A stretch of 64,000 nucleotides of DNA from CAZFVY01 sp964522665 (GTDB lineage: Bacteria; Verrucomicrobiota; Verrucomicrobiia; Limisphaerales; CAZFVY01). Positions 29,108-37,062 of this stretch are shown here, one piece after another. The stretch lies in NCBI GenBank assembly GCA_964522665.1, contig CAZFVY010000008.1, forward strand, positions 43,114 through 107,113. Reading direction: 5' to 3'. The number at the start of each line of letters is the position of its first letter. Position 1 is the stretch's first letter. The notes beneath the pieces are model-generated. The model did not search any database, was not told the origin of the DNA, and saw only the letters and a list, made by a program, of their open reading frames with translations. The translations under genes were made by a program, and so were the position numbers.

Positions 29108-30033
29108 GCGTCAAACGCGTAATAATCGTTGACTCCCACACCGGCGGCGAGCCGACCCGCGTCGTCGTCAGCGGCGGGCCGGACCTCGGCGGCGGTAGCG
29201 CCGCTGACCAACTCAACGTCTTTCGCGAGAGCCACGACGCCTTTCGTTCGGCCATCGTTAACGAGCCGCGCGGATCAGACGTCATGGTAGGCGCGCTTTT
29301 GGTCGAGCCGCGTGACCGTTCGTGCGTCACCGGGGTGATTTTTTTCAACAACGTCGGTTACCTCGGCATGTGCGGACATGGGACCATCGGTCTCATGGTT
29401 ACGCTCGCGCATCTCGGACGCATCGAGCCGGGCGAATATCGTCTCGAAACAACGGTTGGCATCGTGACCGCGACGCTTCGGGCGGACGGCCAAGTCGCGG
29501 TGAACAACGTACCGAGCTATCGGAAGGCCAAGGCGGTAGTCGTTCACGTCCCCGAAATCGGGCCGGTCACCGGAGACGTCGCGTGGGCCGGGAACTGGTT
29601 CTTTCTCGTGGGAGACCACGGGCAGAATCTGGATTTGGCCAACGTCGAGACGCTTACCGACTACGCGTGGCGGGTTCGGCAAGCCGTAAACGCCCAAGGC
29701 TATCCCGAGGTCGATCACGTCGAACTGTTCGGCCCACCTCGGATGGCCGGCGCAAACTCTCGGAATTTTGTGCTCTGTCCCGGCAAGGCTTATGATCGCT
29801 CGCCTTGTGGCACGGGCACCAGCGCGAAATTGGCCTGTTTGGCCGCCGACGGCAAACTCGGTGAAGGGGAGCCGTGGGTGCAGGAAAGCATCATCGGCAG
29901 CGCTTTCACCGGCCACTACCACCGCGTGGGAGACGAGATCATGGCGACGATTGTCGGAAACGCGTTCATCACGAGCGAAGCCACGCTCGTGTTGGACCAT
30001 CGCGATCCTTTTTGTTGGGGCATTCGGTCATGA
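29104..30033 (+). CDS. 4-hydroxyproline 2-epimerase (proline racemase family)
   Basis: A 309-residue proline racemase-family protein. Both catalytic cysteines are present, C90 in GMCGHGTIG and C235 in SPCGTGTSAKLA. The Cys/Cys pair indicates racemase or epimerase activity and not the hydroxyproline dehydratase variant, which has serine or threonine at the first position. With the neighbouring oxidase and DapA-type deaminase the expected reaction is trans-4-hydroxy-L-proline to cis-4-hydroxy-D-proline. The ATG at 29104 overlaps the preceding stop by 4 nt and begins the family-typical VDSHTGGEPTR; a longer upstream frame is open but would overlap the previous gene. Cytoplasmic. Confidence 0.9.
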   Translation: MSVKRVIIVDSHTGGEPTRVVVSGGPDLGGGSAADQLNVFRESHDAFRSAIVNEPRGSDVMVGALLVEPRDRSCVTGVIFFNNVGYLGMCGHGTIGLMVTLAHLGRIEPGEYRLETTVGIVTATLRADGQVAVNNVPSYRKAKAVVVHVPEIGPVTGDVAWAGNWFFLVGDHGQNLDLANVETLTDYAWRVRQAVNAQGYPEVDHVELFGPPRMAGANSRNFVLCPGKAYDRSPCGTGTSAKLACLAADGKLGEGEPWVQESIIGSAFTGHYHRVGDEIMATIVGNAFITSEATLVLDHRDPFCWGIRS

Positions 30034-30103
30034 ATCGCGGCCGCGGGCACGCCCTTGTGCCCAGGCGAAAGCGGTCCGACTGACGGCTCGCCAAAACCTG
30101 AAC

Positions 30104-31366
30104 ATGTCGAAGGAAGTTCTCATCATTGGCGGCGGCGTGATCGGTCTCTGCACGGCGTACTACGCCGCGCGAGCGGGGCATCGGGTGACGGTAATCGAGC
30201 GCGGAGCGAGCGATCATGATGGCTGCTCGTTCGGCAACGCCGGCATGATTGTTCCGAGTCATTTTGTGCCGCTCGCGGCGCCGGGAATGGTCGCGCTCGG
30301 TCTGAAATGGATGGGCAATCCCGAGAGTCCCTTTTACGTCAAACCGCGGTTAGACTGGGACCTGCTACGCTGGGGTTGGAAATTCTACCGCGCGGCGAAC
30401 GCGGCTCACGTGGCGCGCAGCGCGCCGCTGCTGCGCGATCTGCACTTGGCCAGTCGCGCCTGCTTCGAGGAATTGGCGGAGCTGCCCGGCGCCGATTTTG
30501 GTTTAACCCAGAAGGGCCTGCTGATGCTTTGTCAGACCGCGCACGCGTTGGACGAGGAGGCCAAGACCGCCGAACAGGCACGCCGCCTCGGAGTGCCGGC
30601 AGAGGTACTTGACGCCCGACAAACCGCGCTGCTCGAGCCAAACGTGCGGATGAGCATCGCCGGCTCGGTTTACTTCCCCAAGGATTGCCACCTGACGCCG
30701 GCGCGGTTCATGGCCTGCCTTAAAAATCAACTCGACTCGGCCGGCGTTCAATTTAAGTGGCACACGGAAGTCGTCGGCTGGCGAGTGAACGGCGCGGGCA
30801 CGCGGATCAACGGCGCGCAAACCAACCGCGGCGAACAGACCGCTGACGAATACGTCATTTGCGGCGGCTCCTGGTCGCCGCTCATCGCGCGAGGCCTGGG
30901 CATGCACCTGCCGATGCAGGCGGGCAAAGGCTACAGTCTTACTTTGACTCAGCCCCGCAAATTGCCAACCATTTGCGCCATTTTGTGCGAAGCCAGAGTG
31001 GCGGTCACGCCAATGGGTGGCGCACTACGTTTCGGCGGCACGATGGAGCTTGCCGGCCTCGACGAGACAATCAACCCGGTGCGAGTGCAAGGCATCATCA
31101 AATCGGCCGTCAAATACTACCCGGAGTTTACGCCGGCTGATTTCGACCAGGCGCCAGCCTGGCGTGGCTTGCGCCCCTGCTCTCCCGATGGCCTGCCGTA
31201 TCTCGGACGTTCGGCGCGCTACGCGAACCTAACCGTCGCGACCGGTCATTCCATGATGGGGTTGAGTTTGGGACCGATCACGGGCAAGTTGACGGCGGAG
31301 GCGCTCTCGGGCCAGCCGCCCAGCATCGGCATCGAGGCGCTTCGACCGGATCGCTACGAAAAATGA
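30104..31366 (+). CDS. FAD-dependent D-amino acid (D-hydroxyproline) oxidoreductase, DadA-like
   Basis: A 420-residue FAD oxidoreductase of the DAO/DadA family. It begins with the dinucleotide fold EVLIIGGGVIGLCTAYYAA and the GCSFGNAGMIVPSHF segment typical of D-amino acid dehydrogenases. It ends with WRGLRPCSPDGLPYLG and TGHSMMGLSLGP, the FAD-contacting C-terminal signature. Beside the epimerase it is expected to oxidise cis-4-hydroxy-D-proline to pyrroline-4-hydroxy-2-carboxylate. The ATG at 30104 is chosen by homology of the N-terminus; the frame is open much further upstream but that part overlaps the epimerase gene. The stop overlaps the next ATG by 4 nt. Confidence 0.9.
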   Translation: MSKEVLIIGGGVIGLCTAYYAARAGHRVTVIERGASDHDGCSFGNAGMIVPSHFVPLAAPGMVALGLKWMGNPESPFYVKPRLDWDLLRWGWKFYRAANAAHVARSAPLLRDLHLASRACFEELAELPGADFGLTQKGLLMLCQTAHALDEEAKTAEQARRLGVPAEVLDARQTALLEPNVRMSIAGSVYFPKDCHLTPARFMACLKNQLDSAGVQFKWHTEVVGWRVNGAGTRINGAQTNRGEQTADEYVICGGSWSPLIARGLGMHLPMQAGKGYSLTLTQPRKLPTICAILCEARVAVTPMGGALRFGGTMELAGLDETINPVRVQGIIKSAVKYYPEFTPADFDQAPAWRGLRPCSPDGLPYLGRSARYANLTVATGHSMMGLSLGPITGKLTAEALSGQPPSIGIEALRPDRYEK

Positions 31367-32319
31367 AGGCCATCGATTCACCCACGCATTCGCCCAACCG
31401 CGCCGACGCGGTCTTGTCACTCATCGGGAACACTCCGCTCGTGCCGCTCGTCTTCCGCGCGGAAGGAGTCACGATCTACGCCAAATGCGAATTCCGGAAT
31501 CCAAGCGGCAGCGTCAAAGACCGTCTCGCCAAGACGATCATTCTCGACGCTGAGGAGCGCGGTCTGCTCCGCCCCGACTCAATCATCCTCGAATGCACCA
31601 GCGGAAACACCGGGATCGCCCTGGCGATGGTCGGCGCCGCGAAGGGTTATCGGGTCACGATCTTGATGTCGCAGGGCGCGAGCGAAGAACGGCGCCGGCT
31701 GATCCGCCAACTCGGCGCCGAACTGATTCTTTTCCAGAGCGAGGGGCGTTACCAAACCGGCATCGACATGTCGCGACGCATGGCGGAAGCGGACATGCGG
31801 TATTTTCTGCCCCGCCAATTCGAAAACCCGTTGAACGTCGAGGATCATGAACACGGCACCGGCCAGGAAATCCTCGCGCAAGCGGACGGCCCGATCGACG
31901 CGTTCGTCGCCGGCTTTGGCACCGGCGGGACGCTGGCCGGCTGTGGCCGGGCGATCAAGGCGCGCTACCCGCAAGCCCGCATCCTGGCGATGGAACCGGC
32001 CGAAGCCGCGTTGCTGGCGGGCGAATGTCCCTGCTGTCATTTCATCGAAGGCGTCGCCGATGGTTTCATTCCTCCTTTGCTGCGGAACGCGCCGCTGGAC
32101 GGTGAAGTAAAGATCGGGAGCGAGCAGGCGATGGCGATGACCCGCCGGTTGCATCGCGAATTTGGCCTGCTCGTCGGCACCTCATCCGGAGCAAACGTCG
32201 CGGCGGCGCTGGAGGTCGCCCGGCAAATCGGCCCCAAGGGCCGAATCGTAACGATTCTCTGCGACCGGGCAGAGCGCTACTTTAGCACGGCGCTGTTCAC
32301 TCCGGCCAAGAATGAGTAG
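31363..32319 (+). CDS. PLP-dependent cysteine synthase family protein
   Basis: A 318-residue fold-type II PLP enzyme of the cysteine synthase/cystathionine beta-synthase family. The PLP lysine is in NPSGSVKDRLA (about residue 52), the asparagine loop is TSGNTGIALAM, and the phosphate-binding glycine loop is GTGGTLAG. The C-terminal GTSSGANVAAAL is also conserved. It normally makes cysteine from O-acetylserine and sulfide. The start overlaps the stop of the D-hydroxyproline oxidase by 4 nt, so it is cotranslated with that pathway. Cysteine synthesis has no known link to hydroxyproline use, so it may act on another beta-substituted amino acid. A 131-nt gap follows. Confidence 0.88.
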   Translation: MKAIDSPTHSPNRADAVLSLIGNTPLVPLVFRAEGVTIYAKCEFRNPSGSVKDRLAKTIILDAEERGLLRPDSIILECTSGNTGIALAMVGAAKGYRVTILMSQGASEERRRLIRQLGAELILFQSEGRYQTGIDMSRRMAEADMRYFLPRQFENPLNVEDHEHGTGQEILAQADGPIDAFVAGFGTGGTLAGCGRAIKARYPQARILAMEPAEAALLAGECPCCHFIEGVADGFIPPLLRNAPLDGEVKIGSEQAMAMTRRLHREFGLLVGTSSGANVAAALEVARQIGPKGRIVTILCDRAERYFSTALFTPAKNE

Positions 32320-32450
32320 CGGACGGTGGCCGAACTGATGACGGATCGTTGGCCTGCCAGCGACGCCGAGCGCGCTCGCCCCCATCGGCCGGCAAGTCGG
32401 GTTGACTTTAAAGCGCCAATTTTCCAAGATCGAGCATCACGGAATTGAAA

Positions 32451-33917
32451 ATGATACGCAAATCTCTCTCCTTATTGCTTTTCACTTGCCTGGCCGCCGG
32501 CCTGTTCGCGCCGGCCGTCAACGCCGCGGGCCCGGCAGACCAACCTTTCCTGCACCCGTTATTCAGCGACAACGTGGTCCTGCAACGTGGCATCCAGATC
32601 CCGGTGTGGGGCTGGACCGAGCCCGGCAAGGAAGTCACGGTGCGCTTGGGCGGTCGGGCGACGACCGTGGTGGCGGACGCGGACGGCAAATGGATGGCCA
32701 AGCTAAACCGCTTTCGCGCGGGCGGCCCCTATACGATGACCGTCGATGGGCTGGAATCGGTAACGCTGACCAACGTCATGATTGGTGACGTCTGGCTCTG
32801 TTCCGGCCAGTCCAATATGGAAATGGGCGTCCAAAAGGCGTTCGACCCGGCGAACGAAGTCGCGCAGGCCGATCATCCGAACATTCGTCTTTTCACCGTC
32901 CCGAAAGTGATTGCCCGGACGCCTCAATCCACCGTCAATGGGCGCTGGCTCCCTTGCAGCCCGGAGACGATCGTCAAAGGAGTTTGGGGCGGATTTTCGG
33001 CGGTCGGTTATTTCTTCGGTCGCGATCTCCACCGGGATTTAGGCGTGCCGATTGGACTCATTCATAGTTCCTGGGGCGGCACTCCCGCCGAGGCCTGGAC
33101 CAGCGCCGAGGGATTGAAGACGATGGCCGACTTCCGGTCCGCCGTGACGCAGTTTCAGGAAGCGGCGGCGGGGCAGACCGGACCCGTCACCAACAATAAT
33201 CCCAACGTCACGACTGTGCTTTACAACGGCATGATCGCGCCCCTCATCCCCTTCGGCATCAAAGGGGCGATCTGGTATCAAGGCGAGTCCAACGCTTCAC
33301 GGGCTAAGCAATACCGCACGCTGCTGCCGACGATGATTCGGGATTGGCGCGATCGTTTTGAGGTCGGCAATTTTCCGTTCTTGATCGTCCAATTGGCCAA
33401 TTTTCAACGCGTGAAACCCGAACCCGCCGAATCGTCCTGGGCCGAATTGCGGGAGGCGCAATCGATGACCGCGCAAAATGAACCTAATGCCGGTTTGGCG
33501 ATCGCCATCGACATTGGCAACGCGGTTGACATCCATCCCCGCAACAAACAAGAAGTCGGCCGGAGGCTTGCGTTGACCGCGGAAGCGATCGCTTACGGCA
33601 GACACGTCGAATACTCGGGGCCGGCGTATCGTTCGATGAAGATCAAGGGGAACATGATCCGGCTTAGATTTGATCATGCGAAAGGCGGATTGGTGGCTAA
33701 AGGCGCGAAACTCGAGGGTTTTGCGATCGCCGGGAGTGATCGGCATTATGTCTGGGCGGACGCCACGATCGACGGCTCGACCGTCATCGTCTCTTCACCC
33801 AAGGTGGCCAACCCGGTTTCCGTTCGCTACGCCTGGGCTGAGAATCCGGTTTGCAACCTTTACAACAAAGCTGATTTGCCCGCGTCGCCCTTCCGCACGG
33901 AAGAAAAAGCGCCGTAA
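32451..33917 (+). CDS. Sialate O-acetylesterase-like SGNH hydrolase
   Basis: A 488-residue secreted carbohydrate esterase of the sialate O-acetylesterase (SASA) type. The signal peptide is MIRKSLSLLLFTCLAAG, with cleavage near NAAG. A small beta domain follows (about 35-105). The catalytic SGNH region starts with GDVWLCSGQSNMEMG, where S121 is the nucleophile, and the probable aspartate and histidine lie in VDIHPRNKQEVG. It removes acetyl groups from sialic acids or from acetylated plant-type glycans. The ATG at 32451 is preferred over the in-frame TTG at 32445. TTGACT at 32401 with a weak -10 (CAAGAT, 17-nt spacing) may be its own promoter. It converges with the flagellar operon; 33918-34047 shows no clear terminator. 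Confidence 0.9.
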   Translation: MIRKSLSLLLFTCLAAGLFAPAVNAAGPADQPFLHPLFSDNVVLQRGIQIPVWGWTEPGKEVTVRLGGRATTVVADADGKWMAKLNRFRAGGPYTMTVDGLESVTLTNVMIGDVWLCSGQSNMEMGVQKAFDPANEVAQADHPNIRLFTVPKVIARTPQSTVNGRWLPCSPETIVKGVWGGFSAVGYFFGRDLHRDLGVPIGLIHSSWGGTPAEAWTSAEGLKTMADFRSAVTQFQEAAAGQTGPVTNNNPNVTTVLYNGMIAPLIPFGIKGAIWYQGESNASRAKQYRTLLPTMIRDWRDRFEVGNFPFLIVQLANFQRVKPEPAESSWAELREAQSMTAQNEPNAGLAIAIDIGNAVDIHPRNKQEVGRRLALTAEAIAYGRHVEYSGPAYRSMKIKGNMIRLRFDHAKGGLVAKGAKLEGFAIAGSDRHYVWADATIDGSTVIVSSPKVANPVSVRYAWAENPVCNLYNKADLPASPFRTEEKAP

Positions 33918-34047
33918 CGACAAACCGCATACTACTCCGTTTTCGCGAGCAGGAACCGGCGGTGAGACTGTTCTCTACCCCCATTACCGACACGCGGGTC
34001 GCCGGGGGCGCCGCGACAACTTCCCCAGCGAGCGACGTATTTAGATT

Positions 34048-35235
34048 TTACTGCGCTTCCACCGGGTCCTCCATCAACGCGTTGAACAACGATTGCGGGG
34101 ACGCCGGGGCGAATTGGCCCGGGATGCTCTGGCCGCCGGAAAGGTAGAGGATCGGAAGCTGCGCTCCGAGCAGGAGATTCCAGAATTTGCTCCACCGCGT
34201 CTCTTCATCAAGGTGACTCAGGATGACCCCGGTGATCGGCAGCGCGCTAAAGATGCGCGATTGCGCCAGCAAGTGACCTAGGTCGTAAGCCGCGTTCAAC
34301 ACCAAAAAGACCTGGGCGGGACCGATTTCGCGGAGCAGCTTGCCGACCGATTCGAGACTGACGGCGTCGTCCGTGGGCACCCCGGGAAGGTCCACAAATT
34401 GGATGCCGTGATCGCCGCCGGCCAATTCCGGGTTCCAGACGCGCTCGACCGGAATCCCGAGAATTTCCCCGTGAATGCTGAGAAACTCGGCGGTGTTGGC
34501 GGTGTGGCCGTCGAGACGCCAGACGCGCGTGGACTGGGTGCCTAACAACGCTTCCTGCGTGAGCCATTTGCAGAGACAGGTGCTCTTGCCAACTCCCGGC
34601 GCGCCGACCAGCGCCCGCACGCCCGTCGGCGCGATTTGCGCCCGCGCGGCCAGCCGGTTCCAGTATTGGAGTAGGAATTCCTGCACTAGAGCGAACTCCT
34701 CGCGCAAAGTGCCGGGCCGCGCCCCGCCCGACTGAGTATGCACCTGATCCACCAGCCACTGCGCGTGCAACGGCAACACGCCGAGATTCTCCAGCATGCG
34801 CGTTAATTCCCATTCCGGTCCGGGCGAGGACGCCACGACGGGCGCGGGCGGTTCCGGCGCCCGGCGCCCTGGGTGTGGGATGGGCGACCGCATCGGCCGG
34901 GCGGTCGGCCGCTCCGCGGCGGTCAAGGGACGACGCGCGGGCGCCGGCGGTTCCGCCATCGCCCGAGCCTCGGGGATCGGCGCCGCGACTTGCCGTTGCA
35001 AGGCGTCCAGCTTGCGATTCAGCCGCGCAAACGTCTCCCGCTCCGTTTCTTGCGGAGCGCTCGGACGTTCGGGAACGGTGGCTTGGACCTCGATCTGGGG
35101 CTTCTTCCAGATGCGGCTCAATCCCGGCGCCGGCGTCTTGCGAATGTTGACGATGATCGCGTCCGGTCCCAGTCGGCGGTGAATCTCCGCCAGCGCCTCC
35201 GCCGCCGAATTGGCCAGAATGGTGACGATTTTCAT
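34048..35235 (-). CDS. flhF: Flagellar biosynthesis GTPase FlhF
   Basis: A 395-residue SRP-type GTPase that in other bacteria helps place the flagellum and recruit early components. It has the FlhF-typical N-terminus (KIVTILANSAAEALAEIHRRLGPDAIIVN), a Pro/Ala/Arg-rich linker at about 85-140, then the NG domain with P-loop GAPGVGKST at 211-219. The usual DTAGR is replaced by DLPGVPTDD and the usual TKLDE by SHLDEE, so nucleotide specificity may differ. The ATG at 35235 matches the family N-terminus; the frame is open to 35283. It normally follows flhA directly; here a restriction-modification pair separates them. FlhG, its usual partner, is not downstream. Confidence 0.88.
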   Translation of the reverse strand: MKIVTILANSAAEALAEIHRRLGPDAIIVNIRKTPAPGLSRIWKKPQIEVQATVPERPSAPQETERETFARLNRKLDALQRQVAAPIPEARAMAEPPAPARRPLTAAERPTARPMRSPIPHPGRRAPEPPAPVVASSPGPEWELTRMLENLGVLPLHAQWLVDQVHTQSGGARPGTLREEFALVQEFLLQYWNRLAARAQIAPTGVRALVGAPGVGKSTCLCKWLTQEALLGTQSTRVWRLDGHTANTAEFLSIHGEILGIPVERVWNPELAGGDHGIQFVDLPGVPTDDAVSLESVGKLLREIGPAQVFLVLNAAYDLGHLLAQSRIFSALPITGVILSHLDEETRWSKFWNLLLGAQLPILYLSGGQSIPGQFAPASPQSLFNALMEDPVEAQ

Positions 35236-35367
35236 CGGAATCGCCGTCCCCGCAGTTCTTGCGCCGTCCCCTCGACCGCGCATCGACGCTCCGTTGCGAC
35301 GAAGAAACCGTCACACTCTTCCATCGGATAAGGACACCTCACGAATGAAATGAATTGCGTTTCCAAA

Positions 35368-36003
35368 TTAGGCTAACGGACCCGCTTGGCGTTTTCGTCG
35401 AGCAATTCCCTTTCCGGGGCCGCTTGAGTCTAAATCCTGGTCGATCCCCAAGATCAACACTGGAATATCGATGTTTGAAACGCCCCGCTTCTCAAGGTCC
35501 CAAACGAACTGCTCAAAGTAGCTCACTCCGCTGCTCATCTCTTCAGCCAACGTTTTGACCGGGACGATCTCAATACCAGTATCGATGTGTCCAAGGTTTT
35601 TGAAAATCGTCATTTTCGCCGCGACGTTATACACCATGAAAGAATACTTGCCGAACTGCACTTCAATTCCCAGTCTGCGCTTAATAAAGTCCATTTCTCG
35701 GAATGCCCCTCGCCGAAGGTCCTTTGGCGTGTAGCCCTGAGTGTAAAACCTCGTCGGATAGTCACATTTTACCCGCAGAGATTTCCATTCACGCTTGAAA
35801 AGTATCTCCTTGAAACATTCATTGAGGGCGACGGGAGAGAAAAGCATCGTGCCGGGCATCGATTTCTCTTTGCTTTCTTTTGTTCTGCACGCCAAGGCAT
35901 CGATAGCCTTAATCGCATCTTTGACCTCCACAAGGAGGTCTGGATATATTGATTCAACTACGCTCTGCCCATCGTTAAACGAATAAATTCCGGCTATTCG
36001 CAC
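35368..36003 (-). CDS. Type II restriction endonuclease, BglII/BstYI family
   Basis: A 211-residue endonuclease. The segments ACRTKESKEKS, FSPVALNECFKE, IEVQFGKYSF and EEMSSGVSYFEQ strongly resemble BstYI/BglII-family enzymes, as far as I recall those sequences. The catalytic arrangement D-X8-E-X-Q is visible as D105, E114 and Q116 (MDFIKRRLGIEVQ). The GTG at 36003 is preferred because AGGAGG lies seven bases before it and because family members begin this way; the frame is open to a start at 36024. It overlaps the end of the methyltransferase gene by 10 nt. By homology it should cut a GATC-centred site such as RGATCY or AGATCT. The gene is visibly AT-richer than its flagellar neighbours, suggesting transfer. 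Confidence 0.87.
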   Translation of the reverse strand: MRIAGIYSFNDGQSVVESIYPDLLVEVKDAIKAIDALACRTKESKEKSMPGTMLFSPVALNECFKEILFKREWKSLRVKCDYPTRFYTQGYTPKDLRRGAFREMDFIKRRLGIEVQFGKYSFMVYNVAAKMTIFKNLGHIDTGIEIVPVKTLAEEMSSGVSYFEQFVWDLEKRGVSNIDIPVLILGIDQDLDSSGPGKGIARRKRQAGPLA

Positions 36004-36974
36004 GTTTTCTCCTCCTGTAACCATTCCTTGGGAATCTGTGCCACTTTCTCGGTTCCCTTAGGCTGCCACACTGGCTTGCCCAGCGGTCGGTAGGGAAGGT
36101 CCCCGCTCAAGAGGAGGTTCATTCTGTACCTCGCCTCGTCAACGTATTTCTGTTCGCGTTCGCAACCCATCGCCCTCCGTTTATGACGCACGGCGGCTAG
36201 CATCGCCGACCCGACCCCTGAGAAAGGGTCGAGGACCCAATCACTCTCGTTTGTCATGGCCAGAACGCACCGTTCCACGAGTTCGATTGGAAATTGACAC
36301 GGATGAATGGTTTTCTCCGGATGATTGGCTTTAACATTTGGGATACTCCAGAGGCCGACTTCCCATTCCTTGGCCATCAGTTTCCAAATGTCACTAGGGT
36401 TCTTGCCAAGGGGATTTCCAGACGGCAGTCCGTAATTGGGGCCTGGGCGAAAATTGGTTTTGCCCGGATACTTGGAAGGCACTCGAACCGGGTCCAAATT
36501 GAACGTGTACTCTTCTCCCTTGGTAAACCAGAGCAAAGTCTCGTATCGACCAGAAAACCTTACGGAACAATGCAAACCGTGATCGAATGTCCAAATAATG
36601 CGGTTACGAAGCTGGAGTCCGAGCTTCTTAAATATCGGATAAAACCAAATGTCGAGCGGGAATACCTCCGCCTTATCGACGTAATTTCCGACCTGCCAAC
36701 AAAGTGAACCGCCATTCGCCAAAACACGAACCAACTGTTCCAATATTGGCTGGAGCTCGTCGAGGTAGCGTTCCAACTTCACCGCGACTTCGTACTCCTT
36801 GCCAATATTGTACGGCGGGGAAGTTATTATGAGCTTTGCGAATCCGTCCGGGCAAGTTCTGAGCGTGTCGAAAGATTCACCGACCGCAAACACGATTTCA
36901 GCGGTCGCATCGAAACGGTCGGCGATGGCCCGACGATCTTCCTCGAACAACGACGGTTGAACTGTCTTAGACAC
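35994..36974 (-). CDS. Beta-class DNA methyltransferase of the BglII/BstYI-type system
   Basis: A 326-residue site-specific DNA methyltransferase. Catalytic motif IV TSPPYNIGK is at 51-59, and the S-adenosylmethionine motif DPFSGVGSA is at 249-257. That order, IV before I, is the beta class. SPPY is most typical of N4-cytosine methyltransferases but also occurs in N6-adenine ones. It would protect the host from the endonuclease encoded just downstream. The start is a GTG at 36974. A possible promoter with TTGACG and TAGGCT 18 bases apart ends almost at the start codon, which would make a nearly leaderless mRNA; this is weak. The pair interrupts flhA-flhF. Confidence 0.9.
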   Translation of the reverse strand: MSKTVQPSLFEEDRRAIADRFDATAEIVFAVGESFDTLRTCPDGFAKLIITSPPYNIGKEYEVAVKLERYLDELQPILEQLVRVLANGGSLCWQVGNYVDKAEVFPLDIWFYPIFKKLGLQLRNRIIWTFDHGLHCSVRFSGRYETLLWFTKGEEYTFNLDPVRVPSKYPGKTNFRPGPNYGLPSGNPLGKNPSDIWKLMAKEWEVGLWSIPNVKANHPEKTIHPCQFPIELVERCVLAMTNESDWVLDPFSGVGSAMLAAVRHKRRAMGCEREQKYVDEARYRMNLLLSGDLPYRPLGKPVWQPKGTEKVAQIPKEWLQEEKTCE

Positions 36975-37062
36975 AGGCGGAGCCTATCACCTTGCGTCGA
37001 TCAGCGTCAATCGCGGCAGGCGTCGTTTCACGGTCAAAATGGAGCGTTTGCCTCTGCGCGGC

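Noticed and set aside
29104..30033. Proline racemase or trans-3-hydroxyproline dehydratase as the identity of the epimerase
   Set aside because: The Cys/Cys pair excludes the dehydratase type, and the neighbouring oxidase and DapA-type gene favour 4-hydroxyproline epimerase over proline racemase, though only an assay would settle it.
34247..35314. Second long minus-strand frame overlapping flhF
   Set aside because: It is the flhF sequence in a shifted frame (Arg/Gly/His-rich); flhF itself has the P-loop and family N-terminus.
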